This document shows positions 17,711 through 26,093 of a DNA stretch of 64,000 bases, piece by piece; the stretch's first letter is position 1; each line of letters opens with the position of its first letter. Source of the DNA: Gp6-AA40 sp963741135 (lineage in GTDB: Bacteria > Acidobacteriota > Vicinamibacteria > Vicinamibacterales > UBA2999); assembly GCA_963741135.1 (NCBI GenBank), contig CAVUHC010000002.1:1-64000 (forward strand). The letters are read 5' to 3'. Below the pieces are notes generated by a model that ran no database searches, was not told where the DNA came from, and was given only the letters and a program-made list of their open reading frames with translations. Made by a program: the position numbers and the translations under genes.

Positions 17711-18327
17711 GGAGAAGGGGTCCCCATGAATTCCTGTGCCGTGGCGTGCCCCGGCTGGTTGACGTTCCTCCTCGCGAGGACGTCACGCACCGTGCGGGCG
17801 AGAATCGTGACATCCAATCGCCACGAACAGTTGTCCACGTACTCGATGTCGAGCGCGAACTTCTGCTGCCACGTCAGCGCATTGCGGCCGCCGACTTGCG
17901 CCAGACCCGTCATTCCAGGCCGTACGTCATGTCGGCGCGCCTGTTCCGTCGTGTAGCGCTCGAGGTACCGCATCAACAGCGGCCGCGGTCCCACCAGGCT
18001 CATGTCTCCCTTCAACACATTCCAGAGCTCCGGCAACTCGTCGAGGCTGGTAGAGCGCAGGAAGCGACCGAGCCGCGTCAGGCGATCGGCGTCTGCCAGC
18101 AGGTTGCCAGTCGAGTCACGCGTATTGCGCATCGTGCGGAACTTCAGCAACGTAAATGGCGTGCCGTTCAGTCCCGGTCTTCGATGCCGGAACAGAACGG
18201 GCCGACCCACGTCCAGGCGTACAACTGCAGCGATCGCGAGCAGCAATGGAGCACACGCGAGCAATGCCAGAGTGGCGAGGATCAGGTCCCCGATCCTCTT
18301 CCCAATCGACGTGTAAACGCGAGGCAT
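17707..18327 (-). CDS. Undecaprenyl-phosphate sugar-1-phosphate transferase (PglC-like initiating transferase)
   Basis: This compact 206-residue member of the bacterial sugar transferase family has one N-terminal hydrophobic segment (about 12-35) followed by the catalytic domain with LLKFRTMRNT (about 60), RSTSLDELPELWNVL (about 90-105) and LVGPRPLLMRY (about 112). The size is that of PglC/WcaJ catalytic cores, the monotopic enzymes that transfer a phosphosugar from UDP-sugar to undecaprenyl phosphate at the inner face of the membrane. It starts the repeat unit, probably with the N-acetylated amino sugar made by its neighbours. It overlaps the next gene by ATGA and follows the upstream stop by one base. 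Confidence 0.9.
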   Translation of the reverse strand: MPRVYTSIGKRIGDLILATLALLACAPLLLAIAAVVRLDVGRPVLFRHRRPGLNGTPFTLLKFRTMRNTRDSTGNLLADADRLTRLGRFLRSTSLDELPELWNVLKGDMSLVGPRPLLMRYLERYTTEQARRHDVRPGMTGLAQVGGRNALTWQQKFALDIEYVDNCSWRLDVTILARTVRDVLARRNVNQPGHATAQEFMGTPSP

Positions 18328-18328
18328 G

Positions 18329-19522
18329 TCAGCTGGCGATCCTGTCGGTCGGCTGCCGCTCCTCGATCAGCGTTTGGTAGGCGCGTACCTGCTGCGCCAC
18401 GAAGATCCGGCGGTCGAACCGTTGGCGACCAGCCAGCGCATTCCTGCCGAATGTGCTGCGTACCTCCGGACTGGTGGCCAGCTCTGAAATCGCGCGCGCG
18501 ATCTGTGAGGGCGCACAGTCGGCCAGTACGAAGCCGTCCACACCCTGCCGAACGACGTCGCGACAGCCGCGAGTGGATGCGGTAATGACCGGGACGCCCA
18601 TCGCAAGGGCTTCCATGAGACAGACCGGCATCCCTTCGCGCACGCTGGGCAGGACCGCAACATCGCTGATCGCGAGAAACGTGTCAGTGTCGTTCCGCCA
18701 TCCAACATTGACCACTCGATCCGAGCGAGCCAGCTCGTCGTGTTCGCTGGGCGTGAGGCCGGTCGGGTGCAGTGGGTCTTTGCTCCCGACGAGCAGCAGG
18801 CGAATCCGAGAATGCGAACCGGCGGCTTCGAGAAACCCCTTCGACACGGCGTCGAAGCCCTTGAAGGCGGTGAACCGGCCGATAAAGGTCACCACGAAAT
18901 CAGCCTCGCCAAAACCAAGCCGGGCGCGAAGCGAAGCCCGCGCGTCCGGGGTGAAACGCGACGGGCTGAAGCGGTGCAGATCGCATCCGACTCCGAAGCC
19001 GGACTGCCGCGTCACCCGTGACGCGCCGGCAGCTCGTGCGAGCGCATGCCGATCGTCGTCGGTGAGGACCCAGGCGTGCGTGAGGCGGCGGGCCGACCAT
19101 GCCTCAATGGCACGCATCACCGGCCGCTTCCATCCCGATGCCACGGGGAACCTGAGGCCATGAAAGGTGCCGACGGTCACAGGCCATTCTCGCGTGCGTG
19201 CCAAGGCGGTTGTGAAGATCGCGGCGGAGAAGTGCGCGTGAACGAGCGCGGGCCGCAGCTCATGAACGATGTGCCTGATGCGCAGGGCTGTTGCCCAGTG
19301 CGCCCACACGTTGATACTCCTGGGCATCGTCACTGAATGGAACGCGACACGCTCGGCAGCGAATGCATCTGATCTGCCCCACAGCGCGCGGGTGTCGCAA
19401 ATGCAGTGTGCCTCGACTCCCAGGCGCTCAACTTCGCGTGCGACTTCGCTGAGAAAGGCACCGTAGCTCGTGATGTTCGGTGCGATCAGCAGCAGCGGAC
19501 CGGCTTTCGCGAACCGGGGCAT
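18329..19522 (-). CDS. Glycosyltransferase family 4 protein
   Basis: From the ATG at 19522 (19531 is an alternative), about 397 residues form a GT-B fold. The N-terminal domain begins KAGPLLLIAPNITSYGAFLS, and the C-terminal donor-binding domain has VVTFIGRFTAFKGFDAV, then FLAISDVAVLPSVREGMPVC and LMEALAMGVPVI, the E-(x7)-E-type signature of GT4. It would add a sugar from an NDP donor to the lipid-linked repeat unit at the cytoplasmic membrane face. It follows the upstream glycosyltransferase by one base. Donor and acceptor are unknown. Confidence 0.88.
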   Translation of the reverse strand: MPRFAKAGPLLLIAPNITSYGAFLSEVAREVERLGVEAHCICDTRALWGRSDAFAAERVAFHSVTMPRSINVWAHWATALRIRHIVHELRPALVHAHFSAAIFTTALARTREWPVTVGTFHGLRFPVASGWKRPVMRAIEAWSARRLTHAWVLTDDDRHALARAAGASRVTRQSGFGVGCDLHRFSPSRFTPDARASLRARLGFGEADFVVTFIGRFTAFKGFDAVSKGFLEAAGSHSRIRLLLVGSKDPLHPTGLTPSEHDELARSDRVVNVGWRNDTDTFLAISDVAVLPSVREGMPVCLMEALAMGVPVITASTRGCRDVVRQGVDGFVLADCAPSQIARAISELATSPEVRSTFGRNALAGRQRFDRRIFVAQQVRAYQTLIEERQPTDRIAS

Positions 19523-19523
19523 G

Positions 19524-20798
19524 CTAGACATCGGCCGGAGTCGTCCAGACCCGCACGTCGGCCGAGCCTCGGAGCCATCCGTCGGTGGCATCGCGAACGT
19601 GCCGATAGAAACGGCGACGGCGTTCGCCGAGCAGGTTGGCGTGAAACTCCTTCGCCTTGGCGTAGTCCCTCTGCGCGACCCTTTGCCGACGATTCGGATC
19701 CGTCAGCATTTCCGTGATCGCCAGTGCAAGCCCTCCTTCGTCGCCGGGAGCGACGAGGCGATCGGCTTCGAGCAGCTCCGGGATCCCGCCGACACTCGAG
19801 CCAATGCAGGCCACGCCGCGCGCCATGGCTTCGATCATGGCCCTGGGCAGTCCTTCCGCCCGCGAGGGCAGGACAAAGAGATCGGATTCGTCCAGGCGCT
19901 GGCGCACGCCTCCCTCGCGCAGGATGCCGGTGAAGATGACTCGCTCCGCGATGCCAAGCGCGGCCGCTTGTCGCGCGAGCGCCTCGCGGTAGGCGCCGTC
20001 ACCGACAACGACCAGCTCGATATCGTGTCCGTCCCGAACCACGCGCCCGAGGGCACCAATCAGCACGTCGGTACCCTTGTACAGTCGATCGAGGGATGCA
20101 ACCGTGATGACCCTGAATCGATGGTTCCGCTTCTGCTCGTTGGTCGAGGAAAGCGTCTTACCTGCTCGATGACGGTCGCCGCCTTGGCTACCGAGCTCGG
20201 CCAGCGGAAAGCCGTTCTCGCCGCCTATCTCGACGTCCGAAACGCCGACTTCGAGCCGGTCGCAAGGATAGCGAGACTGGAGAACCCGTTCGGTCACGTA
20301 CGACGTGGCGCAGGCGTTCGCGCACTGTTTGGCTTGGAGGTAACTGAAGCACTTGCGAACGAGCGGCCGAAGCGGATGGTTGATGACGCCCGGCGCAAAG
20401 ACGTCGTGCGGGTCACAGACAACCTCCACGCCGTAAGGACGCTTCTGGCGCTGAAGGTGCCGATGCACGCAGGTGGCGAGGGCCGAGCTCACGCGAAGAA
20501 TGACGGCGTCGTTTCCATCGACCGCACTGCGCACCGATGACAGGATGCCTCTGGCTTTGCGGAGACACTCCCATGCGCCAATGTAATGAGGGACAGCGAT
20601 CACCGTCGCGCCGTCGCCATCGACCCGCTGCATTTCCAGACCGACGGCGTCGACATCGCGGACTCTCGCCAGGATCCTGATCGCGTCGAAGACTTCGAGA
20701 TAGCGTCGCCAGAACCTGTACGAGAACTGTGCCGGAGTCCAGACTCTCCCGTCCGGTGTGCGTAGTAGTCGTTGCTCGATCGTAACGACTACAGTCAT
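19524..20798 (-). CDS. Glycosyltransferase family 4 protein
   Basis: From the ATG at 20798, overlapping the upstream stop as ATGA, the protein has about 424 residues. The N-terminal part is unusual for the family in beginning with TVVVTIEQRLLRTPDGRVWT. The C-terminal domain is typical GT4: FRVITVASLDRLYKGTDVLI, VVVGDGAYREALARQAAALG, then SDLFVLPSRAEGLPRAMIEA and MARGVACIGSSVGGIPELL. Substrate is unknown. It acts in the same repeat-unit assembly pathway as its neighbours. Confidence 0.86.
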   Translation of the reverse strand: MTVVVTIEQRLLRTPDGRVWTPAQFSYRFWRRYLEVFDAIRILARVRDVDAVGLEMQRVDGDGATVIAVPHYIGAWECLRKARGILSSVRSAVDGNDAVILRVSSALATCVHRHLQRQKRPYGVEVVCDPHDVFAPGVINHPLRPLVRKCFSYLQAKQCANACATSYVTERVLQSRYPCDRLEVGVSDVEIGGENGFPLAELGSQGGDRHRAGKTLSSTNEQKRNHRFRVITVASLDRLYKGTDVLIGALGRVVRDGHDIELVVVGDGAYREALARQAAALGIAERVIFTGILREGGVRQRLDESDLFVLPSRAEGLPRAMIEAMARGVACIGSSVGGIPELLEADRLVAPGDEGGLALAITEMLTDPNRRQRVAQRDYAKAKEFHANLLGERRRRFYRHVRDATDGWLRGSADVRVWTTPADV

Positions 20799-22312
20799 GG
20801 GCGAGTGACCACGACCATGCGCCGGCCTGACAACAGGAGGAGAAACGGCATCATGCCGTTCTGGGCGACGAGGAACAAGAGGTTGTCGGCGTCGGAGACC
20901 ACCATCGTTACGCACAGGCTCACCAGCAGCGGCAGCAGCAGCACCCGGGTGTCTTTCTCGTGCAGTTCAGACGCAAAGCGCCGCACGCGCCGGACCAGCC
21001 ATCCCAGCACGACGTAGCTAAGAGGCACCGCGAGAGGACCGAAGTTGATCAGCGCTTCTCCTGCCAGGCCGTAGACGCGCAACGACTCGAACCTGCCCAG
21101 GGCGTACGAACCAGACCCGTACTGAAAGTCGGTACCGACCTCGATCTTGCCCGCGAGCCGATCGGGCCAGACGAACCGCGGCACCAGAAGGGCTGCCGCG
21201 CCGAGATAGGTTCGCCCCCAGGCAAACTCGGCATCCGATGGCGTCACACTCCGGTACAGGAGAAGGGCCTGCACGTCACTACGGGCAAGATCACCCAGCA
21301 ACGTCGACTCGATCGATCGGCGTGTCTTTTCCTCGAGCTCCGTTATCACCGCGCGTCCCTGGAGAATGTCGATGACGGCGCGGCCGGAGCCTTTGTATAA
21401 CCCGTAGAAGTACATGAACACGATGAGGAAGGCGATGCCGGCCAGCAGCACGCGTCTAGGGAGCGCTCTGAGCCACAAATGCATGACGCCCACTGCCCAG
21501 AACATCGACCAGACGATCGTGCTTCTACTCCCTCGGAGTCCGCCGAAGAAGAATCTGAGTGCGAGAAAGAGCAGCATGACGCCCAAGACGACGAGGAGAG
21601 ATCGCGTCCGGCGGGAGTCAGCGCCATAGACCACGAACCCGATGAGCGCGAGCGCGGGAAAACTTTCGGAGACCAGGAACAGAACTCCCATGTTGCGAAA
21701 GGCTTCCGGTCCCTCGCTCGCCATGTCGATGTACCCCGCAATCCCACCGTACATGCCGTAGATCCAGAGCTGAAGCATGGGCGTGACGACGAGCAGGAAC
21801 CCCAGGAAGAGGCCGAACCGGGCGCGGCAGATGCCCCACCGTCGCTGCGGAACAGGGGCAGGTCGGGATCGTCGACGCGTCTCGGTTCGCGCCCACCGGT
21901 ACAGCAGCAGGCCGGTGGCATTGAGGACGGCCATCAGGCCGAGCCACACCCGCCAATCCGCCGGGCCCTTCACGTCGTCAATCCAGTACCCCCAGTAGAC
22001 GTGCAGCAGCGGCGCCAGAAAGAAGAAATGAAGCCCCAGAAGACCGATCATCCCGATGGGATCGAAGATGTCGCGCGTCCCGGTGACCAGCCCCATCGCG
22101 TCCGCCCCGATCAGCACGCCGCAGATCAACACGGGAGCAACAAACCAATGGCGCATGTCCGGCGTGACTGCGATGAAGGCGGACAGTACCGCCACGCAGA
22201 ATGCGGTTGCGTACAGGAGGTGAGCAACTTCGGCGCTCACGGTCTGGAGCACCAGACGCCTCGGATTGCTCGGCGCCGGCAGGACCGCGGTGTTAGCGTG
22301 CGACGACCGCAT
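20795..22312 (-). CDS. O-antigen/exopolysaccharide polymerase (Wzy-like) membrane protein
   Basis: This protein of about 505 residues has around ten hydrophobic segments and charged loops, for example LGLHFFFLAPLLHVYWGYWI and a long loop around residues 310-400 with GRTYLGAAALLVPRFVWPDR. This resembles oligosaccharide repeat unit polymerases (O-antigen polymerase family) rather than the Wzy_C ligase family represented by the gene at 12239. It would polymerise flipped repeat units in the periplasm. The ATG at 22312 overlaps the preceding, frameshifted glycosyltransferase by 20 bp. Low sequence conservation in the family makes the call moderate. Confidence 0.78.
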   Translation of the reverse strand: MRSSHANTAVLPAPSNPRRLVLQTVSAEVAHLLYATAFCVAVLSAFIAVTPDMRHWFVAPVLICGVLIGADAMGLVTGTRDIFDPIGMIGLLGLHFFFLAPLLHVYWGYWIDDVKGPADWRVWLGLMAVLNATGLLLYRWARTETRRRSRPAPVPQRRWGICRARFGLFLGFLLVVTPMLQLWIYGMYGGIAGYIDMASEGPEAFRNMGVLFLVSESFPALALIGFVVYGADSRRTRSLLVVLGVMLLFLALRFFFGGLRGSRSTIVWSMFWAVGVMHLWLRALPRRVLLAGIAFLIVFMYFYGLYKGSGRAVIDILQGRAVITELEEKTRRSIESTLLGDLARSDVQALLLYRSVTPSDAEFAWGRTYLGAAALLVPRFVWPDRLAGKIEVGTDFQYGSGSYALGRFESLRVYGLAGEALINFGPLAVPLSYVVLGWLVRRVRRFASELHEKDTRVLLLPLLVSLCVTMVVSDADNLLFLVAQNGMMPFLLLLSGRRMVVVTRP

Positions 22313-23472
22313 CGGCCCTCGGCGATGGCTGTCCGGCGGCATAGCCGGAAGAGTAGATGTCCTCCAGCCCGCGCACGCTTCGCGTAATGTTGAATCGGCT
22401 GGCTTCCATGAGCGCGCCCGCTTCCTGGGGACTCACTCGCCGTGGATGGCTCAACGTTCTCAGGATGGCGGTGACCCATGCGTCGGACGTCGCGGCAGGC
22501 ACCCATGTCATCAGCTCGGGGATCACGCTGACCTCTTGAGGGTACTCCCTCGGACGCAATGACCGGCACGCCGGCTGCCTGCGCCTCGAGCGCCACAAGA
22601 CCAAGACCCTCGCTGAGTGACGGAAACAGGAAGACGTCCATCGCTCGCATCAGTCGCGGCACGTCGCGCCGCACTCCCGTGAATACGACCTGCTCATCAC
22701 ACCCCAGCGTCCGCGCCAGTGCACGCATCGACCGAAAGAGTGGACCGTCCCCGACGAGCAGCAGCCGCGCGTTCGGCACCTGTCTCTGCAGGCTCGCGAA
22801 CGTGCGCAGCAGGAGCTCGTGATTCTTGACCGGGGTGAAGCTGCCGACGTGACCTGCAACCATTGCCGTCGCTGATATGCCCCATTCGGCGCGTACGCTG
22901 GCACCGTCTTCGCGACAACGGAATGGCTCGAGATCGATGCCGTTGTAAAGCACCTGGTAACTGCCGTCGGACGCCGGGCCGCGCCCGAATAATGCAGGCG
23001 CCGACGCGTGGCTTCCGGAGAGTTTGTGCGTCGCGTGGCGACGGATCCAGTGGCCGGCGAGCGAGGTGTACAGATGACGCGGCAGGCTCAGGTACCTGCT
23101 GCGGGGAAGACCGGCAGTGTGACAATGCGCGATTCGCACCGGCACGCCAGCCGCCCGCGCCGCCAGCAGCACAACGCCGCTGAAGTGCTGGACGTGACTG
23201 TGCACGACGTCGAACGGACCATGGCGTTTCAACGTGGCGATAAGCGATGGCAGATACCTCAGCGGGTTTCTTGGCGAAGGGCAGTGGTAGATCGCTCCGC
23301 CGAGGGCCGTCACGATGTCGGTGTAGTGCGACCGGCCCGATGTGTGGACCACGTAGTCGATGTGAAATCGCGTGCGGTCGACGTGCCGGTGAACGTGCGT
23401 GAGCCAGGTTTCGACGCCGCCAGCCGCCAGACTGCTCACCACCTGCAGTACGCGGATACGTGCGCTTGACAT
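22293..23472 (-). CDS. Glycosyltransferase family 4 protein, frameshifted near 22541
   Basis: The protein starts MSSARIRVLQVVSSLAAGG at 23472 and contains the GT4 features HSHVQHFSGVVLLAARAAG, VAGHVGSFTPVKNHELL and FLFPSLSEGLGLVALEAQAA. After VPVIASEGVP the frame is lost. Dropping one base from the GGG at 22540-22542 restores QEVSVIPELMTWVPAATSD and a normal C-terminus ending at 22293. The C-terminal piece is therefore intact in another frame. The gene is similar to the next one (23539-24798) along its N-terminal half, so the pair looks like a tandem duplication. The base may be a sequencing error, since reading resumes perfectly. Confidence 0.85.
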
Positions 23473-23538
23473 GGGTCTAAGATGCTGAGGTGTTGGAGTC
23501 GCGGCGCGCCAACAGATGCCGGTGTCGATGAACCGCGC

Positions 23539-24798
23539 TCAGTCGAAGATTGAAAAACGGGACGACCGGCGTCGCAATCGCTTGGCCGCGGGGTAATCGC
23601 CGACACTGGCGCGTATGCCCACCGGAACGTGCTTGTGTGATGCGCCGCGCGTTCTGCCGTAAGCGCCCCGCCGTGCGAGGGCGTGGCGATAGGATTCCAG
23701 CAGTGTCTGGGCACTGACCGCGATATCGAACGGACTGCCGCTCAGCGCCGGCGCGGCGCCGCGCGACCGGGGCGGGATCGTGAAGGACTCCACATTTGCG
23801 TTTGCCCACGCCTCTGCGTCACCGAGGGGCACACGTGAGACCCGGTCCGCGACGACAATGACCTCGCGGGTAATCGTGTCGCTCATGATGACCGGCAGGC
23901 CTGCCGCCTGCGCTTCGAGGCAGGACAACGGCAGCCCTTCATACAGGGACGGAAACACGAACACGTCAGCGGCGCCGAGAAGGCGGGCAACATCCGCACG
24001 CGATCCGCAGAACCTGACGCGGTGATGCACGCCGAGCGCCTTGGCGCGCTCCGCGACGGACTGCTCCAGCAGACCGGAACCGACCATCACCAGGAAGGCG
24101 TTCTCGCGTTGACGCACTGTCGCGGCCAGGACGTCGATCAGGAACGAATGGTTCTTCTGCAAATCGAACCGCCCGACGTGAATCATCACCGAGGCGTCCG
24201 CCGGCAGCGCCAATTCGGCCCGCACTCCGTCGCGATCGGAATGCCGGGCGTAAAGCGTCGTATCAATACCATAGTACAGACGGTGCCATCGTCCATCCTC
24301 GGTCCAGCCCTCACCGAACAGGGCACGGCCGGCTTCATCACTGCAGGCAAAACCGTCGGTGGCGCAGCGCCGTATCAGCTGCTTGGTGAGTTGCAGGTAC
24401 GCTCGGCGCCGATACGAGCGACTTCGATCGACCACCCTCGTGTCGTTGTGGCTGTGCGCGACCCTCACCGGAACTCGCGAGAGCATGGCCGCGGCGAGCA
24501 CGACACCCGAGTAGTAGTGCACGTGACTATGCACAATGTCGTAGCGCCGCGACCCGCTTAGGATGTGGCGAAGACGGAGGCCGTACCGCGCAAGCTCTCT
24601 CGTCTGTGAATTGCGATGAATGGTCGCCCCCATCGCTTCCACTTCGTCGTCGTACGCTGCGCGTTCGTCGGTGTGGACCATCAGGTCGATTGCGACGTGG
24701 TCGCGTGATAGCCGTCGCATCACGTTGAGCAGCCACGTTTCGACGCCGCCTCTGTTCATGGCGCCGACCACATGAAGCACTCGTATGGGTCTGGTCAC
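23539..24798 (-). CDS. Glycosyltransferase family 4 protein
   Basis: The GTG at 24798 overlaps the flippase stop (GTGA). About 419 residues begin TRPIRVLHVVGAMNRGGVET, with HSHVHYYSGVVLAAAMLSRV, MIHVGRFDLQKNHSFLIDVL and VFVFPSLYEGLPLSCLEAQA, the standard GT4 pattern. The last about 60 residues are Arg-rich and atypical (RRGAYGRTRGASHKHVPVG...). The open frame continues upstream for another 1.2 kb, but that part is a shadow of the flippase. It is a paralogue of the adjacent 22293-23472 gene. Confidence 0.88.
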   Translation of the reverse strand: MTRPIRVLHVVGAMNRGGVETWLLNVMRRLSRDHVAIDLMVHTDERAAYDDEVEAMGATIHRNSQTRELARYGLRLRHILSGSRRYDIVHSHVHYYSGVVLAAAMLSRVPVRVAHSHNDTRVVDRSRSYRRRAYLQLTKQLIRRCATDGFACSDEAGRALFGEGWTEDGRWHRLYYGIDTTLYARHSDRDGVRAELALPADASVMIHVGRFDLQKNHSFLIDVLAATVRQRENAFLVMVGSGLLEQSVAERAKALGVHHRVRFCGSRADVARLLGAADVFVFPSLYEGLPLSCLEAQAAGLPVIMSDTITREVIVVADRVSRVPLGDAEAWANANVESFTIPPRSRGAAPALSGSPFDIAVSAQTLLESYRHALARRGAYGRTRGASHKHVPVGIRASVGDYPAAKRLRRRSSRFSIFD

Positions 24799-26093
24799 GC
24801 CTGCTTCCGAACGAGCGACCCCAACACGGCGGCGAACCATAGCCCCTGCACCAACGTCCCGAGCGATGCTGCGATCGCCGCGCCCATGAGCCCCAAGCGG
24901 GGAACGAGGGTCATCGCGGCGAACGCAGTGACCACGGTGCTGACCGCCAGAATAGGCATTTGGACACGGATACGACGAGCAGCGGTCACAGCCGAGCCAA
25001 GAACCGTTACGCCACAGCTGAGGGTGCCCCACGCAATTAGCATCAGAAAGGTACGCCGGTATCCGACGTATTCTGCCGAGTAGATCAACGTGATCAGCCG
25101 GTCGCCGAGGAGGAGCGCGATCCCCGCCATGCCCGCTCCGATCCCTGCGGCGACGATCAGCAACTGACCCGCGGTTTGGCGGAACCCTGCGCGATCGTCC
25201 TGGTAATAGGCGCGCGCCATACGGGCACTGGCGGCCTGGCAGAGTGGATTGACGATGATTGTCCCAATCAGGGGAATGGCCGCCAGGCCGGCGAAGATCC
25301 CCAATCCGTGGGAGCCCAGCGACGCTTCGATGAAGTATCGCGGCAATTGAATATTGAGTGAAGACAGCGCCATGACCACGCCCATAGGCGCAGCAAAGAT
25401 CGCCAACCTGAGCACCGGTGCGATGCGAACGCCGCTGAGCGTGCTGCCGCCGTTCCACACTGCACGTCCTTCGATCGCCGCGTAGGAAATCGCCCACCAC
25501 AGCGTCATCACCGCGATCGCGGGCACGAGCTCGCGCGCGATCGCAAACGCAACCACAAACGCGATCGAACCGCCCACTCCACGCGATGCGAAGGACATCG
25601 CAATCGCGCCAAGGCGTTCCATCTGCTGCAACCGCCCATGCGCCACGTCGGCAATGCTCTCGATCGCTTTGGCGACCGCCATCGCCAGGACGACCCCTCG
25701 TTGCGGCCCTGTCTCGGTCGCCAGGACGACGAGAGCGACGACAACCAGGACGGCAGCGGCGGTCGTCGCCACTCGCAACGAGAGGTATTCGGCGAAGGAG
25801 TACTCGCCAGCGGCATCGGTCGCCTGCAGACCGCGCAACTGCAGTTGGGAGAGGATGAAAACTGGAGTCGTCATCGCCAGGGCATACGCGAACTGCCCCA
25901 CCTGCACGACGCTTCCGAGCTTTGCGATGATGATGACGAGGGCCAACTGCGAGGCGGCGTAGATGGCATTGCCGCTGACCAACGCCACCGCGTCGAGGTC
26001 GACCGCCGGTCGCCGCCAGACGGCCTCGAGCGGCAAGGCGGATCCCACCGCGGCACACTCGGTGGCTACCGCCGGATTGTCCCGACTGGTCAT
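24795..26093 (-). CDS. Polysaccharide repeat-unit flippase (Wzx-like)
   Basis: This 432-residue membrane protein has about twelve hydrophobic segments from residue 36 on, starting AVALVSGNAIYAASQLALVI. It has the overall look of the MATE-like oligosaccharide flippase superfamily: no long soluble domain and an alternating pattern of charged residues in early helices. It would move undecaprenyl-linked repeat units across the inner membrane. Its ATG overlaps the tyrosine kinase stop (ATGA). The presence of Wzx, two Wzy-like proteins, Wzc-like and Wza-like genes defines a Wzx/Wzy-dependent export route. Confidence 0.85.
   Translation of the reverse strand: MTSRDNPAVATECAAVGSALPLEAVWRRPAVDLDAVALVSGNAIYAASQLALVIIIAKLGSVVQVGQFAYALAMTTPVFILSQLQLRGLQATDAAGEYSFAEYLSLRVATTAAAVLVVVALVVLATETGPQRGVVLAMAVAKAIESIADVAHGRLQQMERLGAIAMSFASRGVGGSIAFVVAFAIARELVPAIAVMTLWWAISYAAIEGRAVWNGGSTLSGVRIAPVLRLAIFAAPMGVVMALSSLNIQLPRYFIEASLGSHGLGIFAGLAAIPLIGTIIVNPLCQAASARMARAYYQDDRAGFRQTAGQLLIVAAGIGAGMAGIALLLGDRLITLIYSAEYVGYRRTFLMLIAWGTLSCGVTVLGSAVTAARRIRVQMPILAVSTVVTAFAAMTLVPRLGLMGAAIAASLGTLVQGLWFAAVLGSLVRKQA

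Noticed and set aside
23539..26058. A single 839-residue protein fusing a flippase and a glycosyltransferase
   Set aside because: The first half of this long frame lies in the wrong frame over the flippase gene and is Arg-rich without membrane segments; the glycosyltransferase starts at the GTG at 24798.
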